A model generated the notes under the pieces. That model did no database searches. It had not been told where the DNA came from and was given only the letters and a program-made list of their open reading frames with translations. From the NCBI GenBank assembly GCA_021613335.1, contig JAJTWR010000431.1:2728001-2792000 (forward strand): a DNA stretch of 64,000 nucleotides. The letters run 5' to 3'. Of the stretch, positions 48,668-57,608 are shown in pieces. Source of the stretch: Whitmania pigra (taxonomy: Eukaryota > Annelida > Clitellata > Hirudinida > Haemopidae). The position numbers and the translations under genes are program-made. The number at the start of each line of letters is the position of its first letter. Within the stretch, counting starts at the first letter, position 1.

Positions 48668-49330
48668 GTGGCAATAGTAGAGTTTGCTTCATCAGATGAA
48701 ACTTCTCGGCAGAGTGGCGTCGTTAAGGGTAGTGTCTCCCGGGCCTACGACAGTAATATGCGGCCTGCCCACCTCGAAGTCCGATGGCGCGATTGTCCGC
48801 GTATAAGTACGACTCCGACGGGTTTTGCTCAGGCGGCACCTCCTCCTCCCTCACGCGGTGCCCTCAGCTGGCGGCATACTTTTTTGAAGTGTGGCAGGTC
48901 CACACCACTCTCGCCTATGATAAGTACGGAGCCGTGAGCTCACTCGCTTCATCCAGTGCCGGAAATACACCTATCCCCGAAGGGCCGACGTACGTCGTGG
49001 GTGGCGACGTGGTCGGCCAGGTTGAAGTAATCGAAGGTCAGCGCCACATAAGGGCCTATAGTTACGATTTCGCCGCGCCGAATACTGAAGAAAAGCTGGA
49101 CAACAAAGGAGTGGGGAGTTGGACGTACGACGCAGACGGTAATCGGACTTCAGCGAACGGTGTAACATCGGTATTCTATGGAGATTTTCGGTTAACGTCA
49201 GTCGGCGGCGTTCCGAACGAGCACGACGAGCAAGGCCAGACAGTCACGAAGGGTGCCGGTCAAGCAGTGGTGCAGTCTTGCTTCGCGGGTACAGGCGAAC
49301 TCTCTCATGTGAAACTAAGCATTCCAGAAT
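48668..49330 (+). pseudogene. Rhs-core fragment
   Basis: Corresponds to about 40880-41480 of the intact core: SGVVKGSVSRAYDSNMRPA, SSLASSSAGNTP, WTYDADGNRTSANGVTSVF. It is split over at least two frames by small indels near 48790 and ends with the same diverged GTGELSHVKLSIPES tail as the 47955 fragment. No tip. Confidence 0.75.
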
Positions 49331-49660
49331 CCGTTGTCTCAAATGTTTCCCACACGTTTGTTGGCAGACAGATACTTTTATGTTCATATTTCTGTTGATA
49401 TTAAAAGAATTGCTTATGTTGATTCTTCCTTGTTATCGCGTAAGTTTTAATGTTGACATGATGCCCGATGAGTTTGCGTATAGTTATCACGATGAGGATT
49501 ATGCCAAATCTGTTGAGTCGCCTCCGCCGACGATTGTACGGCATAGCGACGAAGCTTACATATTGTTGAAAAAATTACTAGAAGACGAAAGAGAGGGATG
49601 GCGATATGATACAACTTATGATGTTCCGACTCGAGTGTTCAGTTCGCCAACCATGAGAAT
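49114..49660 (+). repeat. Direct repeat pair, second copy
   Basis: Partner of 47955-48500 at a 1159-nt offset; it includes the end of the Rhs fragment and the start of the intact small membrane gene. Confidence 0.8.
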
Positions 49661-49793
49661 TAATTGTTTAGGCCAAAACAGTAACTATTGCTTACTGGGT
49701 CGAATTCGACAAATGGGTGAAAATTGTGAAGTCGATCGGCAGGGATTGCCCCACCGTCCTAACTGCAAACAACGAGCGATAATGCCAATATGA
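49380..49793 (+). CDS. Small membrane-anchored protein, family copy C (longest intact copy)
   Basis: A 137-residue product from ATG 49380: membrane helix (MFIFLLILKELLMLILPCYR), then FNVDMMPDEFAYSYHDED, PPPTIVRHSDEAYILLKKLL, TRVFSSPTMRINCLGQ and a Cys-containing tail. It is the only family copy of the three without a break. It follows an Rhs fragment directly, as copy B does. Family and function are not recognised; a partner gene of a lost Rhs tip is a reasonable guess. Confidence 0.6.
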   Translation: MFIFLLILKELLMLILPCYRVSFNVDMMPDEFAYSYHDEDYAKSVESPPPTIVRHSDEAYILLKKLLEDEREGWRYDTTYDVPTRVFSSPTMRINCLGQNSNYCLLGRIRQMGENCEVDRQGLPHRPNCKQRAIMPI

Positions 49794-49879
49794 GTGAATT
49801 CTCATGTTCTACAAAATACTACATTGAGGGCTATCGAGTTTGATTCATCGAAAGAGACGTGTCATCAAACCAGTAGAAG

Positions 49880-50310
49880 TAGACTTTTTATCGAAGGTCA
49901 GCGCCACGAGTGGGCTTGGGCCCTAGGGGAACGCTCTCAAGCGAAACTGCCGCAGGGCGTGCAGGTGGACTACCAATCCGATGCCCGCGGGCGAAGAATC
50001 GCCAAGTTGCGACCTAGGTGAACTCCCCCGACGTCATGGCCCGCGGCGGGGTCACCTATAAAATTGTGCACGACGCCCTGGGAAGCGTGCGCCTCGTTGT
50101 CAGTTCATCTACAGTGGAAGCGGTGCAGCACTTAGACTACGATGCTCGGGGGAAGTGCTTAAGGATTCCAATTCGGGGTTTCAACCGTTCGGCTATACGG
50201 GAGGGTTCTTGAACGTGGAAACGGAGTTGGTGAGGATCGGGGCCAGGGATTATGACCCCAAATGAGGGACATGGCTCGAAGGCGAGCAGATCAGATATCC
50301 GCATTTCCAA
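49880..50310 (+). pseudogene. Rhs-core fragment, mosaic
   Basis: Patches of core are joined with parts missing: EGQRHEWAW, LPQGVQVDYQSDARGRRIAK, then VNSPDVMARGGVTYKIVHDA, LGSVRLVVSSSTVEAVQHLDY, and a shifted, stop-containing piece of the RDYDPK ... WLEGE end near 50240-50290. At least three deletions or shifts are visible compared with 41200-41930. No tip follows. Confidence 0.75.
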
Positions 50311-50441
50311 AAATGGTGTTTGCCTATGCGAAGTTAGGTTTTCCTATCGAATGCTATTACCTGCGCGCTAGGATACCCGGTGCATTTTGTTGATATCAGA
50401 TGGGATTCTTTTAGTGATGATATTCGAGATGGGGAGGCAAA

Positions 50442-50819
50442 GTGATTAAACTTCTAGTGTTCTCCCAAAGTCACTTTTGGTCGATAATCAGTGCCTTTAT
50501 GCTTATTGTCCAAATTGGCCACATCCGACATATCGATGTGGTCCCATCGTTAATCTTTGCGGCGCTTGGTACATACGCATATTTGCAGAGAAGAAAACCA
50601 ATCTCGCAGTGGCGATTTAATGTGGTTGTCTCGGCTATTGCAGGATTATTGTTATTTGGGATATTATTACCTGATTTTGTGCCCGAACTCGGGAGAAAGC
50701 CTTATCCCTATTGCTCAATCCCCTTTGACATTTTCAAGCTCGCAGTCAGTCCGGGTTTAACAATGTTCTTTTGTTTTGCTGTTGGAAATATGTTTAACAG
50801 TTTTCGAAACATGGCCTAA
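50442..50819 (+). CDS. Small polytopic membrane protein
   Basis: A 125-residue protein with about four predicted membrane helices (WSIISAFMLIVQIGHI, VVPSLIFAALGTYAYL, FNVVVSAIAGLLLFGILL, LTMFFCFAVGNMFNSF). GTG 50442 has GGGAGG about 8 nt upstream, a good initiation site. Small multi-helix proteins often occur next to Rhs tips or their debris as immunity proteins to membrane-acting effectors, but no effector tip is left beside it. Family not recognised. Confidence 0.55.
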   Translation: MIKLLVFSQSHFWSIISAFMLIVQIGHIRHIDVVPSLIFAALGTYAYLQRRKPISQWRFNVVVSAIAGLLLFGILLPDFVPELGRKPYPYCSIPFDIFKLAVSPGLTMFFCFAVGNMFNSFRNMA

Positions 50820-50866
50820 TCTCCGATAAAGCAGGCGCAGAGCGCATAGGCATTTCTTGGCTTCGT

Positions 50867-51214
50867 TTGGTACGAGTCCTGCTCTGGGGTGGACTATTTT
50901 CCTTGTCAGTAGTGGTTTGTTATAATACATCCCCCCGAATAATATTTCCATTTTTGGCGATTGCTGTGGGGGCGCTTGCATTACGCTCCAACCCTGTTTG
51001 GTTCAAAAGATATAGCGTTGTCTCGTCAGCCATCTGGTTCTGCTACTACTTTCAGTTCGGCTTTCGGCTTATTGCGCCTCTCAACTCATGGCGATGTGTT
51101 GATATAATTTCAATCTTTTTTCTGTCCGTGATTTCTGCTTTTCCGTTGTTTTATTTCTTGTACTCAAGGCGAGCCCTAGGCTCTTTCTTTACATCAAAAA
51201 CAGTCGACACATAG
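50867..51214 (+). CDS. Small polytopic membrane protein
   Basis: A 115-residue hydrophobic frame with four likely helices (LLWGGLFSLSVVVCY, IIFPFLAIAVGALAL, VVSSAIWFCYYFQFGF, IISIFFLSVISAFPLFYFLY). The only start in frame is TTG 50867 with no evident ribosome-binding site, and the frame is open upstream into the previous gene, so it may be a 5'-truncated gene. It is the last gene of the accessory region. Confidence 0.4.
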   Translation: MVRVLLWGGLFSLSVVVCYNTSPRIIFPFLAIAVGALALRSNPVWFKRYSVVSSAIWFCYYFQFGFRLIAPLNSWRCVDIISIFFLSVISAFPLFYFLYSRRALGSFFTSKTVDT

Positions 51215-51347
51215 GACCCCGGCACGTTTTGACACGCGAGGAAGACCACTGGTTTCAAGGGGTACTAAAAAGGGGCACTGCGTAGTCCCCGTAGGGGCGA
51301 CCGGTTCTTGTTACTGATTAGTCAGTTGCCCATCCCAGAAAATACTT

Positions 51348-51375
51348 CGGGAGGAGGGTGGTGGCCCTCCTCCCG
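51348..51375 (-). terminator. Hairpin terminator for the S46 peptidase gene
   Basis: CGGGAGGAGGG and CCCTCCTCCCG form a perfect 11-bp stem with loop TGGTGG. On the minus strand it lies 38 nt after the peptidase stop and is followed by AAGTATTTT, a partly T-rich tail. It also marks the boundary with the accessory region. Confidence 0.75.
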
Positions 51376-51412
51376 ACGGTGAATGCGAAACTGAGAGACG
51401 CGAAGCGAGCTG

Positions 51413-53548
51413 CTACTTGGTAGCGGCGGACTCTTGGAGTTCCGTCACGAGGCGGCTTGCTCCGTAGATTTTTTCGAGAGCCTCAGTGATGGACGAAGTC
51501 GTCACCGAGATGGCGCGATTTTGGGTTTCGTCGAAGCCGAAATCACCGCCGAGGGAGTAGATGTTCCCGTCGAAAACGAGTCCGATAACCGCTCCATCCT
51601 TGTTCACGACAGGAGAACCGGAGTTGCCCCCGATGATGTCGTTGTTGGTCGCGAAGTTGAACTGCTGAGACTTGTTGACCCGGCTCTCTGCAGCAAGCCA
51701 GCTCTTCGGAAGCTCGAACGGGTGGCTACCCGTCGCTCGCGCGTAGGCGCCGCCCATGTCCGTAAAGGGCGGCACGGTCTTTCCGTGGTGTGGGAAGCCT
51801 TTTATCGCTCCGTAGGAGAGTCGCAGCGACGCGGTCGCGTCGGGGTAGGTGGTCCGGCCGTAAATCGCAAAGCGCGCCTTCGCGAGGAGTTCGTGCTGCT
51901 TCTTCAGTTCTGAATCAACCACCGGAGAGAAGAGGCCCGGCACAATCGGCTCCTTGTAGGTGTACTCGAAGGGTTTGCGCGCCGCCCGAGCTTCGGCGTC
52001 GAAGGAACGAGCAAATTCGATCATCGGATCCTTCGAGGCGTCGATAGCGGCTTTTCCACCGTCGAAGAGCTCCTTGCGGTAGCCTCCGACCGGCTGGCCT
52101 GCGCGATCGACCTTCAAATCCTTCAGGCGAGAGCGCTTCACAAGGGCGGTCGCCACCGCGGTTGCGGACTTCCCGCCGAACAGCCGTTTGACGACCGGGT
52201 GGTCTGCGCCCAGGTCTTCGCGCATGCGCTCAAGCGAGATGCTGATGTTGGCGATTTCCAGGTCGTCGGAGATAGGAGCAGCCGACAGTATCCGCGCTTT
52301 CAACTGTGGCAGGCGCGAGTCCGAATACTCGGTAAGGCGCTCGCCATTGGGCTTCGCCAACTCGTCGGCGCGTCGGACAAGCTTTCGGGCGATGTCGAAG
52401 AGGTTCGAGACAATCCCGCGCTCCAAGGCGGCGAATTCCAGAATCTTGGGTTGAATCCTCGTCCGGTGGCCATCGGCGATGGCGTCCCAGACTTTGCCGT
52501 ATTCAGCTTCGAGCTTTGGGTCGGCGCGGATTTTATCGCGGAGGTCCTTCTCGTTTTTTTTGAGCTGCCCCATGAACTCCGGCGATAGCAGGGCCGCTCG
52601 TTGTCCGGAGAGGGCCTTGAATGAGTTCTCAACGCTGAAGAAGGAGTCGTTCGCCGCCTGCTGGTTTGCGGCGCTGCGGGTACGGAACTCACCCAGGAGG
52701 CCGCGCATTTCGGAGATGCGGATGAGATTTCGGGGCAGGCTAACGTCGAGTTCGTTCTGCATCTCGGCAATGGTCAAGGAGCGCTCCGTCTTCCATGGGT
52801 GGCCGGAAATGAACGTCAGCTCGCCTTCCTTCAACGGAGCCGTCGACCAGCGCAGGAAGTTGTCGGTGCGCAGGGGCTTACCGTCTTTCCCGTACACCCG
52901 CAGGAAGCTCACATCGAGGTCGTAGCGAGGGAAATTGAAGTTGTCCGGGTCGCCGCCGAAGAAGGCGATGGCCTCCTCTGGTGCCATGACGAGGCGCACA
53001 TCCTGGAGGCGGCGATACTTGTAGAGGTTGTACTCACCACCCCGGTAGAGCTCGACAACTTCACAGCGGACGTCGTCGCTCGTAGCGCAGGTCTTTTCGA
53101 TGGCGTTCAGCACCCCACGGCGAACTTCGAGGTACTTGTCCTCCGGCACGCCCTTGGTTTCCTCAGCGACTTTGGCCGTCACGTCGGTAATTTCAACGAG
53201 CTGATTCAACTCGAAGTTCGGGCAGCGCGCCTCTCTCGCCTGGGTGGGCGCGTAGTACCCTTGCGCCGAGTAGTTGCGCTTGTGAAGGCCGCTCAAATCA
53301 TCGATACAAGGGCGGGCGCAGTGGTGGTTGGTCATCACGAGCCCGTTGGGGCCCACGAAGGAGGCCGAGCATCCTCCGGCGATGCGCAACGAGGAGAGGC
53401 GAACGTTGTCGAGCCACTCCTTCGACGGTGAGAAACCGTACTTTTGGTTGACGGCGGCGCTTGGAAAATTGTTGTAGGTCCACATACCTTCATCGGCGAC
53501 AGCGCCGAAGGAGATGACTGCAGTTGCTGCAATGAGGTATCGCGACAT
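51413..53548 (-). CDS. S46-family dipeptidyl-peptidase (DPP7/DPP11-like)
   Basis: A 711-residue exported serine peptidase with an N-terminal signal (YLIAATAVISFGAVA). Catalytic parts: GLVMTNHHCARP (His of the triad near residues 75-76), FNFPRYDLDVSFLRVY (Asp) and IIGGNSGSPVVNKDG (Ser) near residue 630; the central ~300 residues are the helical cap that defines S46. These enzymes remove dipeptides from peptide N-termini in the periplasm. The residue deciding DPP7 or DPP11 preference cannot be assigned by eye. Monocistronic, ended by a strong hairpin. Confidence 0.93.
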   Translation of the reverse strand: MSRYLIAATAVISFGAVADEGMWTYNNFPSAAVNQKYGFSPSKEWLDNVRLSSLRIAGGCSASFVGPNGLVMTNHHCARPCIDDLSGLHKRNYSAQGYYAPTQAREARCPNFELNQLVEITDVTAKVAEETKGVPEDKYLEVRRGVLNAIEKTCATSDDVRCEVVELYRGGEYNLYKYRRLQDVRLVMAPEEAIAFFGGDPDNFNFPRYDLDVSFLRVYGKDGKPLRTDNFLRWSTAPLKEGELTFISGHPWKTERSLTIAEMQNELDVSLPRNLIRISEMRGLLGEFRTRSAANQQAANDSFFSVENSFKALSGQRAALLSPEFMGQLKKNEKDLRDKIRADPKLEAEYGKVWDAIADGHRTRIQPKILEFAALERGIVSNLFDIARKLVRRADELAKPNGERLTEYSDSRLPQLKARILSAAPISDDLEIANISISLERMREDLGADHPVVKRLFGGKSATAVATALVKRSRLKDLKVDRAGQPVGGYRKELFDGGKAAIDASKDPMIEFARSFDAEARAARKPFEYTYKEPIVPGLFSPVVDSELKKQHELLAKARFAIYGRTTYPDATASLRLSYGAIKGFPHHGKTVPPFTDMGGAYARATGSHPFELPKSWLAAESRVNKSQQFNFATNNDIIGGNSGSPVVNKDGAVIGLVFDGNIYSLGGDFGFDETQNRAISVTTSSITEALEKIYGASRLVTELQESAATK

Positions 53549-53602
53549 CGAACTCTCTCCCCAGGGGTGCTAGAAATGGAATGGAACGAATGCTGGTAGC
53601 TA

Positions 53603-53629
53603 GCCTTACGTAATCGATAAGCCTTACGT
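53603..53629 (+). repeat. Direct repeat GCCTTACGT x2 upstream of miaB
   Basis: GCCTTACGT occurs at 53603-53611 and again at 53621-53629, 18 nt apart, in the 155-nt gap between the divergent S46 peptidase and miaB genes. The spacing is close to two helical turns, so it could be a regulator-binding site. Confidence 0.35.
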
Positions 53630-53703
53630 GAAGCACAAGATTCGCGTCAAGCAGTGAAGGCCCACGTTGTGCGCAGATACTTGAAGGTACGTGTACCGAA
53701 GAT

Positions 53704-55047
53704 ATGAGCCTCGATAAGTGTTTTTATATTGAAACGATCGGCTGCCAGATGAACGTCTCGGACAGCGAGCGCATGGCGGAAACGCTCTCTGCGCGCGGCT
53801 ACCGGCCAACGCCGACGCCGGAGCGCGCGGACCTCATCATCGTCAACACCTGCTCAGTGCGGGAGCGTGCACAGGAAAAGGTACTCTCGTCGCTCGGTCG
53901 TTATCGCCTCGTGAAGCTCGCCCGCGGAACCCTGCTCGGGGTTGCCGGCTGCGTGGCCCAACAGGAGAAAGAGCGCCTGCTCGCTCGCGTGCCGTACCTC
54001 GACTTTGTCCTCGGCACCGACGCCATTGGGAAGCTGCGGGAAGTCTTGGACCAAGTTGAATCGAGCGGCGCACAGGTCGCGGAAACCGCCTGGGTCGATA
54101 CCGAGGGCTATGTCTTCCCGGCGTCGCAACGAACGACGGCCAACGAAGGACCAACCGCGTTTGTCACCATTATGAAGGGCTGCGACAACGTCTGCGCGTT
54201 CTGCATCGTTCCGCAGACCCGCGGGCGCGAAGTGAGTCGCCCGGCCGCCGACGTGCTCGCGGAGGTTCGCAGGCTCGCGGGCATCGGTATTCGCGAAGTG
54301 ACGCTGCTCGGGCAAAACGTGAACAGCTATCGCGGAGGTATGAGCTTCGCCGAACTTCTCCTCGCGGTTGCGGCGGTGCCAGGCATCGCGCGAGTGCGCT
54401 TCACGACGAGCCACCCGCACGACTTGTCCGACGAACTCATCGCGGCCATCGGCGCCGAGGCGCGCATCATGCCGCACTTCCATCTCCCGGTGCAGAGCGG
54501 CTCCAATCCGGTGCTCAAGCGCATGCGTCGGGACTACACCATCGAGAATTACCGCGAGCGCATGCTGAAGCTCCGTGCTGCGCGCCCGGAAATCGCGGTG
54601 ACGACAGACATCATTGTCGGCTTCCCCGGAGAGACCGAAGAGGACTTCGAGGCGACGTTCGCGCACTGCGAGTGGGCTCGCTACGACGGCATCTTCGCTT
54701 TCGCCTTTTCTCGCCGCCCGCGTACCGTTGCGGCGCGCCTCGAAAAGGAGTGGGGCGTCATCCCGCAGGAAGTCAAACTCCAGCGCCTTCGCCGACTCCT
54801 CGATGCGCATGCCCTGTGGAGCCAAGAGGCGATGGCCGCGCTGGTGGGGCACGAAGTGGAGTTGCTCGTCGAGGGGCCTTCGCGGACCAACCCGGAGCGC
54901 TTTTCCGGGCGGACTCCGCAAAACCGCGTCGTGAACTTCGACGGCGTTGCCGCCGTGGGAGAGCTCGTGCGCGTGCAGATTGAGCGCTCAAGTCCCAAGG
55001 CGCTCATCGGCCGCCTGTGCGGCGACCCGAGGCGTGCCGTCGCATGA
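53704..55047 (+). CDS. miaB: tRNA-2-methylthio-N6-isopentenyladenosine37 synthase MiaB
   Basis: A 447-residue radical-SAM methylthiotransferase modifying A37 of tRNAs reading UNN codons. The N-terminal cluster Cys are Cys14, Cys50 (NTCSVRE) and Cys83 (GVAGCVAQ); the radical-SAM cluster is GCDNVCAFC (160, 164, 167), followed by the GQNVNSY motif that helps separate MiaB from RimO/MtaB, and a C-terminal TRAM domain. Complete. It is coupled by ATGATG to the next gene. Confidence 0.96.
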   Translation: MSLDKCFYIETIGCQMNVSDSERMAETLSARGYRPTPTPERADLIIVNTCSVRERAQEKVLSSLGRYRLVKLARGTLLGVAGCVAQQEKERLLARVPYLDFVLGTDAIGKLREVLDQVESSGAQVAETAWVDTEGYVFPASQRTTANEGPTAFVTIMKGCDNVCAFCIVPQTRGREVSRPAADVLAEVRRLAGIGIREVTLLGQNVNSYRGGMSFAELLLAVAAVPGIARVRFTTSHPHDLSDELIAAIGAEARIMPHFHLPVQSGSNPVLKRMRRDYTIENYRERMLKLRAARPEIAVTTDIIVGFPGETEEDFEATFAHCEWARYDGIFAFAFSRRPRTVAARLEKEWGVIPQEVKLQRLRRLLDAHALWSQEAMAALVGHEVELLVEGPSRTNPERFSGRTPQNRVVNFDGVAAVGELVRVQIERSSPKALIGRLCGDPRRAVA

Positions 55048-55874
55048 TGGGCCCTGCGCTGGTCCTCCTCCTCGTCGCAGGGCAGGCCGATAGCGAGCAG
55101 GGCGATTGGTTCGCGCGCCTGTCCATGGGCGAGGGGGTCGAACTCGCGCGGGATGAGCGTCCTATCGCGCTTGGGGCCTTCTTCGATGCGGCCGGGTTCG
55201 CCGAAGGGGAAAAGCGACAGACTCTGCCGTTTGTCACCTATCGCTACTCGGGCCTGCGGGCGGAGGTGCGCGAGGCCTTGCGCAGTGTTCCCCGGGAACT
55301 CCTCGCGTCGTCGGAGCAATTCGTGGAGGCGCACCCCGTCGTCGCCGACGACTATCTGCGGGTGGCCCTCTCCGGACGGGACGAACAGGAACTCGCTGGA
55401 CTGGAGAGTATGCTCACGAAGGTCTCAAACGCCCTGGAGCTTCCGCGGCGGGCGACGGCCTCGTTTTTTGCGGAGCGCGCTCGGCTGCGGGCGTACAAAG
55501 CAGAGCTCGCGGCCCCCTTGCAGCAGTTCCTCGGCCTTCTCGGCGCGCAGCGCTCCCAGTCGATTCGGCTCCTCTTCAATCCCATGGACGCGCCGGAGGC
55601 GGTTCGAGGCTTCGCGAGCTACCCGGCGGCGGCCACAGTGGCGTTCGGTTCGGCGGCGACTCCGCGGAGCATCCTCGCCAAGTTGGCGGCGCTCCACGTC
55701 GCCAAACTCTCTACGGCGCGCCCCGAGGAAGTGACCCTCATCAGCGAGGCCATCGCAGCTCGGGCCCTGGGCCAGCGGGATGCTGGCGCACTCGCTGCAG
55801 TTTTCCAACCTACGAAGCCATTCGACAAAGCCCTGTCTCAGGCGCTAGAGATGCTTCGCGCTCGACCGCGCTAG
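55044..55874 (+). CDS. Secreted helical protein of unknown function
   Basis: A 276-residue product from ATG 55044, which overlaps the miaB stop. A signal peptide (MMGPALVLLLVAGQADS) is followed by an all-helical, Ala/Leu/Arg-rich body with no recognised motif. Operon position after miaB and before dedA is the only clue. An upstream in-frame start (55017) would place charged residues before the signal and is not used. Confidence 0.6.
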   Translation: MMGPALVLLLVAGQADSEQGDWFARLSMGEGVELARDERPIALGAFFDAAGFAEGEKRQTLPFVTYRYSGLRAEVREALRSVPRELLASSEQFVEAHPVVADDYLRVALSGRDEQELAGLESMLTKVSNALELPRRATASFFAERARLRAYKAELAAPLQQFLGLLGAQRSQSIRLLFNPMDAPEAVRGFASYPAAATVAFGSAATPRSILAKLAALHVAKLSTARPEEVTLISEAIAARALGQRDAGALAAVFQPTKPFDKALSQALEMLRARPR

Positions 55875-55890
55875 TTCGGAGGACACGGCA

Positions 55891-56505
55891 GTGGAAGACT
55901 TTCTGTTCTCTATCGTCACTGGCGCTCAGGGTCCCTGGGCCTATGCGATCGTTTTCGGAGTGCTCATCATCTGCGGGCTCGGCGTCCCGATGCCGGAAGA
56001 CATCTCCCTCATCCTCGGCGGGTTCCTCGTCTACGAGGGGAGCGCCCGGCTCCTTCCGATGATGGCGACCGGATACCTCGGCATCATCTGCGGAGACTCC
56101 ATCGTCTTTTTCCTGGGGCGGCGCTTAGGCACGAATCCCTCGGAGTCCGCGTTTTTCTCGAAGGTGATTACTCCCGAAAAACGGGAGCGGGTGAAAAGCC
56201 TCTTCGCGAAGCACGGGGAGAAGATCGTCTTCATCGCCAGATTTTTGCCCGGGGTGCGAGCGGTCACCTACTTCACGGCGGGGTCTGTCGGGATGCGGTA
56301 CGCCCGCTTCATGCTCTATGACTCGGTGGCGGCGCTCATCTCCGCCCCGGTTTTCGTCTACCTGGGATTCCATTTCGGCGGAGAACTGAAGTACATCTTA
56401 AGTCTCATCCAAAAAGGTCAAAGAGGCGTTCTTGTCGCGCTTGTCGCCGCTATCGCGTTATATTTCTTACTGAAGCGATGGCGCCGGGCGTCGGCGAAAA
56501 GCTAA
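55891..56505 (+). CDS. DedA-family membrane protein
   Basis: A 204-residue SNARE-associated/DedA (VTT-domain) protein. Key segments are GVPMPEDISLILGGFLVY with the acidic residue in the re-entrant loop, GDSIVFFLGRRLGTN, and ARFLPGVRAVTYFTAGSVGM carrying the conserved Arg/Pro/Gly-rich motif. DedA proteins help return undecaprenyl phosphate or phospholipids across the inner membrane and affect envelope homeostasis. GTG 55891 has CGGAGGA upstream. Confidence 0.9.
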   Translation: MEDFLFSIVTGAQGPWAYAIVFGVLIICGLGVPMPEDISLILGGFLVYEGSARLLPMMATGYLGIICGDSIVFFLGRRLGTNPSESAFFSKVITPEKRERVKSLFAKHGEKIVFIARFLPGVRAVTYFTAGSVGMRYARFMLYDSVAALISAPVFVYLGFHFGGELKYILSLIQKGQRGVLVALVAAIALYFLLKRWRRASAKS

Positions 56506-56574
56506 AATAAAAGAATTTTGAAGAAATACTGACATTGTGGCGGATTCGTGTCATTATGGAGGCGGAGGTCGAAG

Positions 56575-57432
56575 ATGAACCTATTGAACCGCTGGTTTGC
56601 TGCACAGACCGATTCAAAGCCGACTCCAATGACGAAGAAACAGGCGAAGGTCTCCGCGCGAGACCAGCTCGTCATCTTCGCGACTCTTGAGCCATTGGGG
56701 CTGACCGGACCGATAAACTGCCATTCGATCTGGTTTCGCATCTACCACTCGCAGCTCTCCGCCGAGGAGACGTTCGTCGAGGCGCGCATCGCCGTGCGCG
56801 GCCCGCAGCGGCACCGAGCGCGGTTCGCGCGAGGGTTCGTCGCCAGGGCCGGCCAGATATTCGAGGCCGGCCTCCAAGCGCGCGACGAGGTCCTGGACCT
56901 GCTCCAAGAGGAGCTGCGGTCCAAATACCCAGGGCGCCTCGCAGCACAGGCGATTTTCTGCCACGTCCGCGAACAAAATCTCCGCGCCACCATCGCGCTC
57001 GACGATTTTCGCCGCGCCCAATTGAAGCGTCAGCCCGGCGAGATGCCGATTTCGCGCACCAAAATCGAAGCCGACCGAGACGTCCGCGAGGAGTTAGCGG
57101 TACGCAATAGCCGCGCCATCGACTCCACGGTCGACGAAGTTGTCCGCCGGGTCCACGCGCGCCTCATCGCCTACGGGTGGTGCGAGGGCATCATGCTCCG
57201 CGAAGAGCTTGAGACTGCCGCGCTCATCGCCCACGCACGCTACCACCGGGATACCTCCTGGAGAGAGCTGCGGCACATCGTCGCACGCATGCACGGCGGC
57301 CAGGCGAGCGCCCAAATGGTCGACGACGAGCTCCGCACGTTGCGCGAGCAGCGCCAGAGCCGGACTGCACTCACCAGCCTTTCGATGCCGAACTGCTCGG
57401 TGTTTGACCCGACCTTCGTCGGGAAGACGTAG
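56575..57432 (+). CDS. Conserved-looking protein of unknown function
   Basis: A 285-residue soluble protein with no signal peptide, Arg/Glu-rich helices and no motif that I can assign. ATG 56575 is preceded by GGAGGT at a good distance. The region SSxLEPLGLTGPINCHSIW-like start and HARYHRDTSWRELRHIV near the end look structured rather than random, and codon use fits the neighbours. No functional inference is justified. Confidence 0.5.
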   Translation: MNLLNRWFAAQTDSKPTPMTKKQAKVSARDQLVIFATLEPLGLTGPINCHSIWFRIYHSQLSAEETFVEARIAVRGPQRHRARFARGFVARAGQIFEAGLQARDEVLDLLQEELRSKYPGRLAAQAIFCHVREQNLRATIALDDFRRAQLKRQPGEMPISRTKIEADRDVREELAVRNSRAIDSTVDEVVRRVHARLIAYGWCEGIMLREELETAALIAHARYHRDTSWRELRHIVARMHGGQASAQMVDDELRTLREQRQSRTALTSLSMPNCSVFDPTFVGKT

Positions 57433-57556
57433 CGGCCCTTAAGTGCCCGGAACTCGCTGAAAAGCGTTCGCACACGGCTGTCAAAAGCCGTTCCGAAGCG
57501 AAAAAGTTCTTGCGCGGCGAGTAACAGACAGCTATATTTCTTTGGCTCATTCCGAG

Positions 57557-57597
57557 CCCTGACGAGGTCGACCCGTACCAGGCATGAACGACGGGTT
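57557..57597 (+). promoter_or_regulatory. Guanidine-III (ykkC-III) riboswitch
   Basis: The 41-nt stretch before sugE has the compact ykkC-III pseudoknot pattern. P1 is CCTG (57558-57561) with CAGG (57579-57582). P2 is GACCCG (57570-57575) with CGGGTT (57592-57597), interleaved with P1. The conserved ACGAGG and GTACC elements are in the expected places, as is an ACG(A)CGG near the end. The Shine-Dalgarno GGAGG (57600-57604) begins 3 nt after P2, so guanidine binding could control its access and switch on the exporter. Confidence 0.85.
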
Positions 57598-57608
57598 TTG
57601 GAGGCGTT

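Noticed and set aside
39863..49660. Possible CRISPR or integron-type array because of repeated units
   Set aside because: Repeats are long coding duplications (0.5-2 kb) with no short palindromic repeats, spacers, cas genes or attC-like sites.
34399..51412. Possible prophage or integrative element
   Set aside because: No integrase, capsid, tail or conjugation gene and no tRNA or attachment duplication was seen; only an IS3 remnant.
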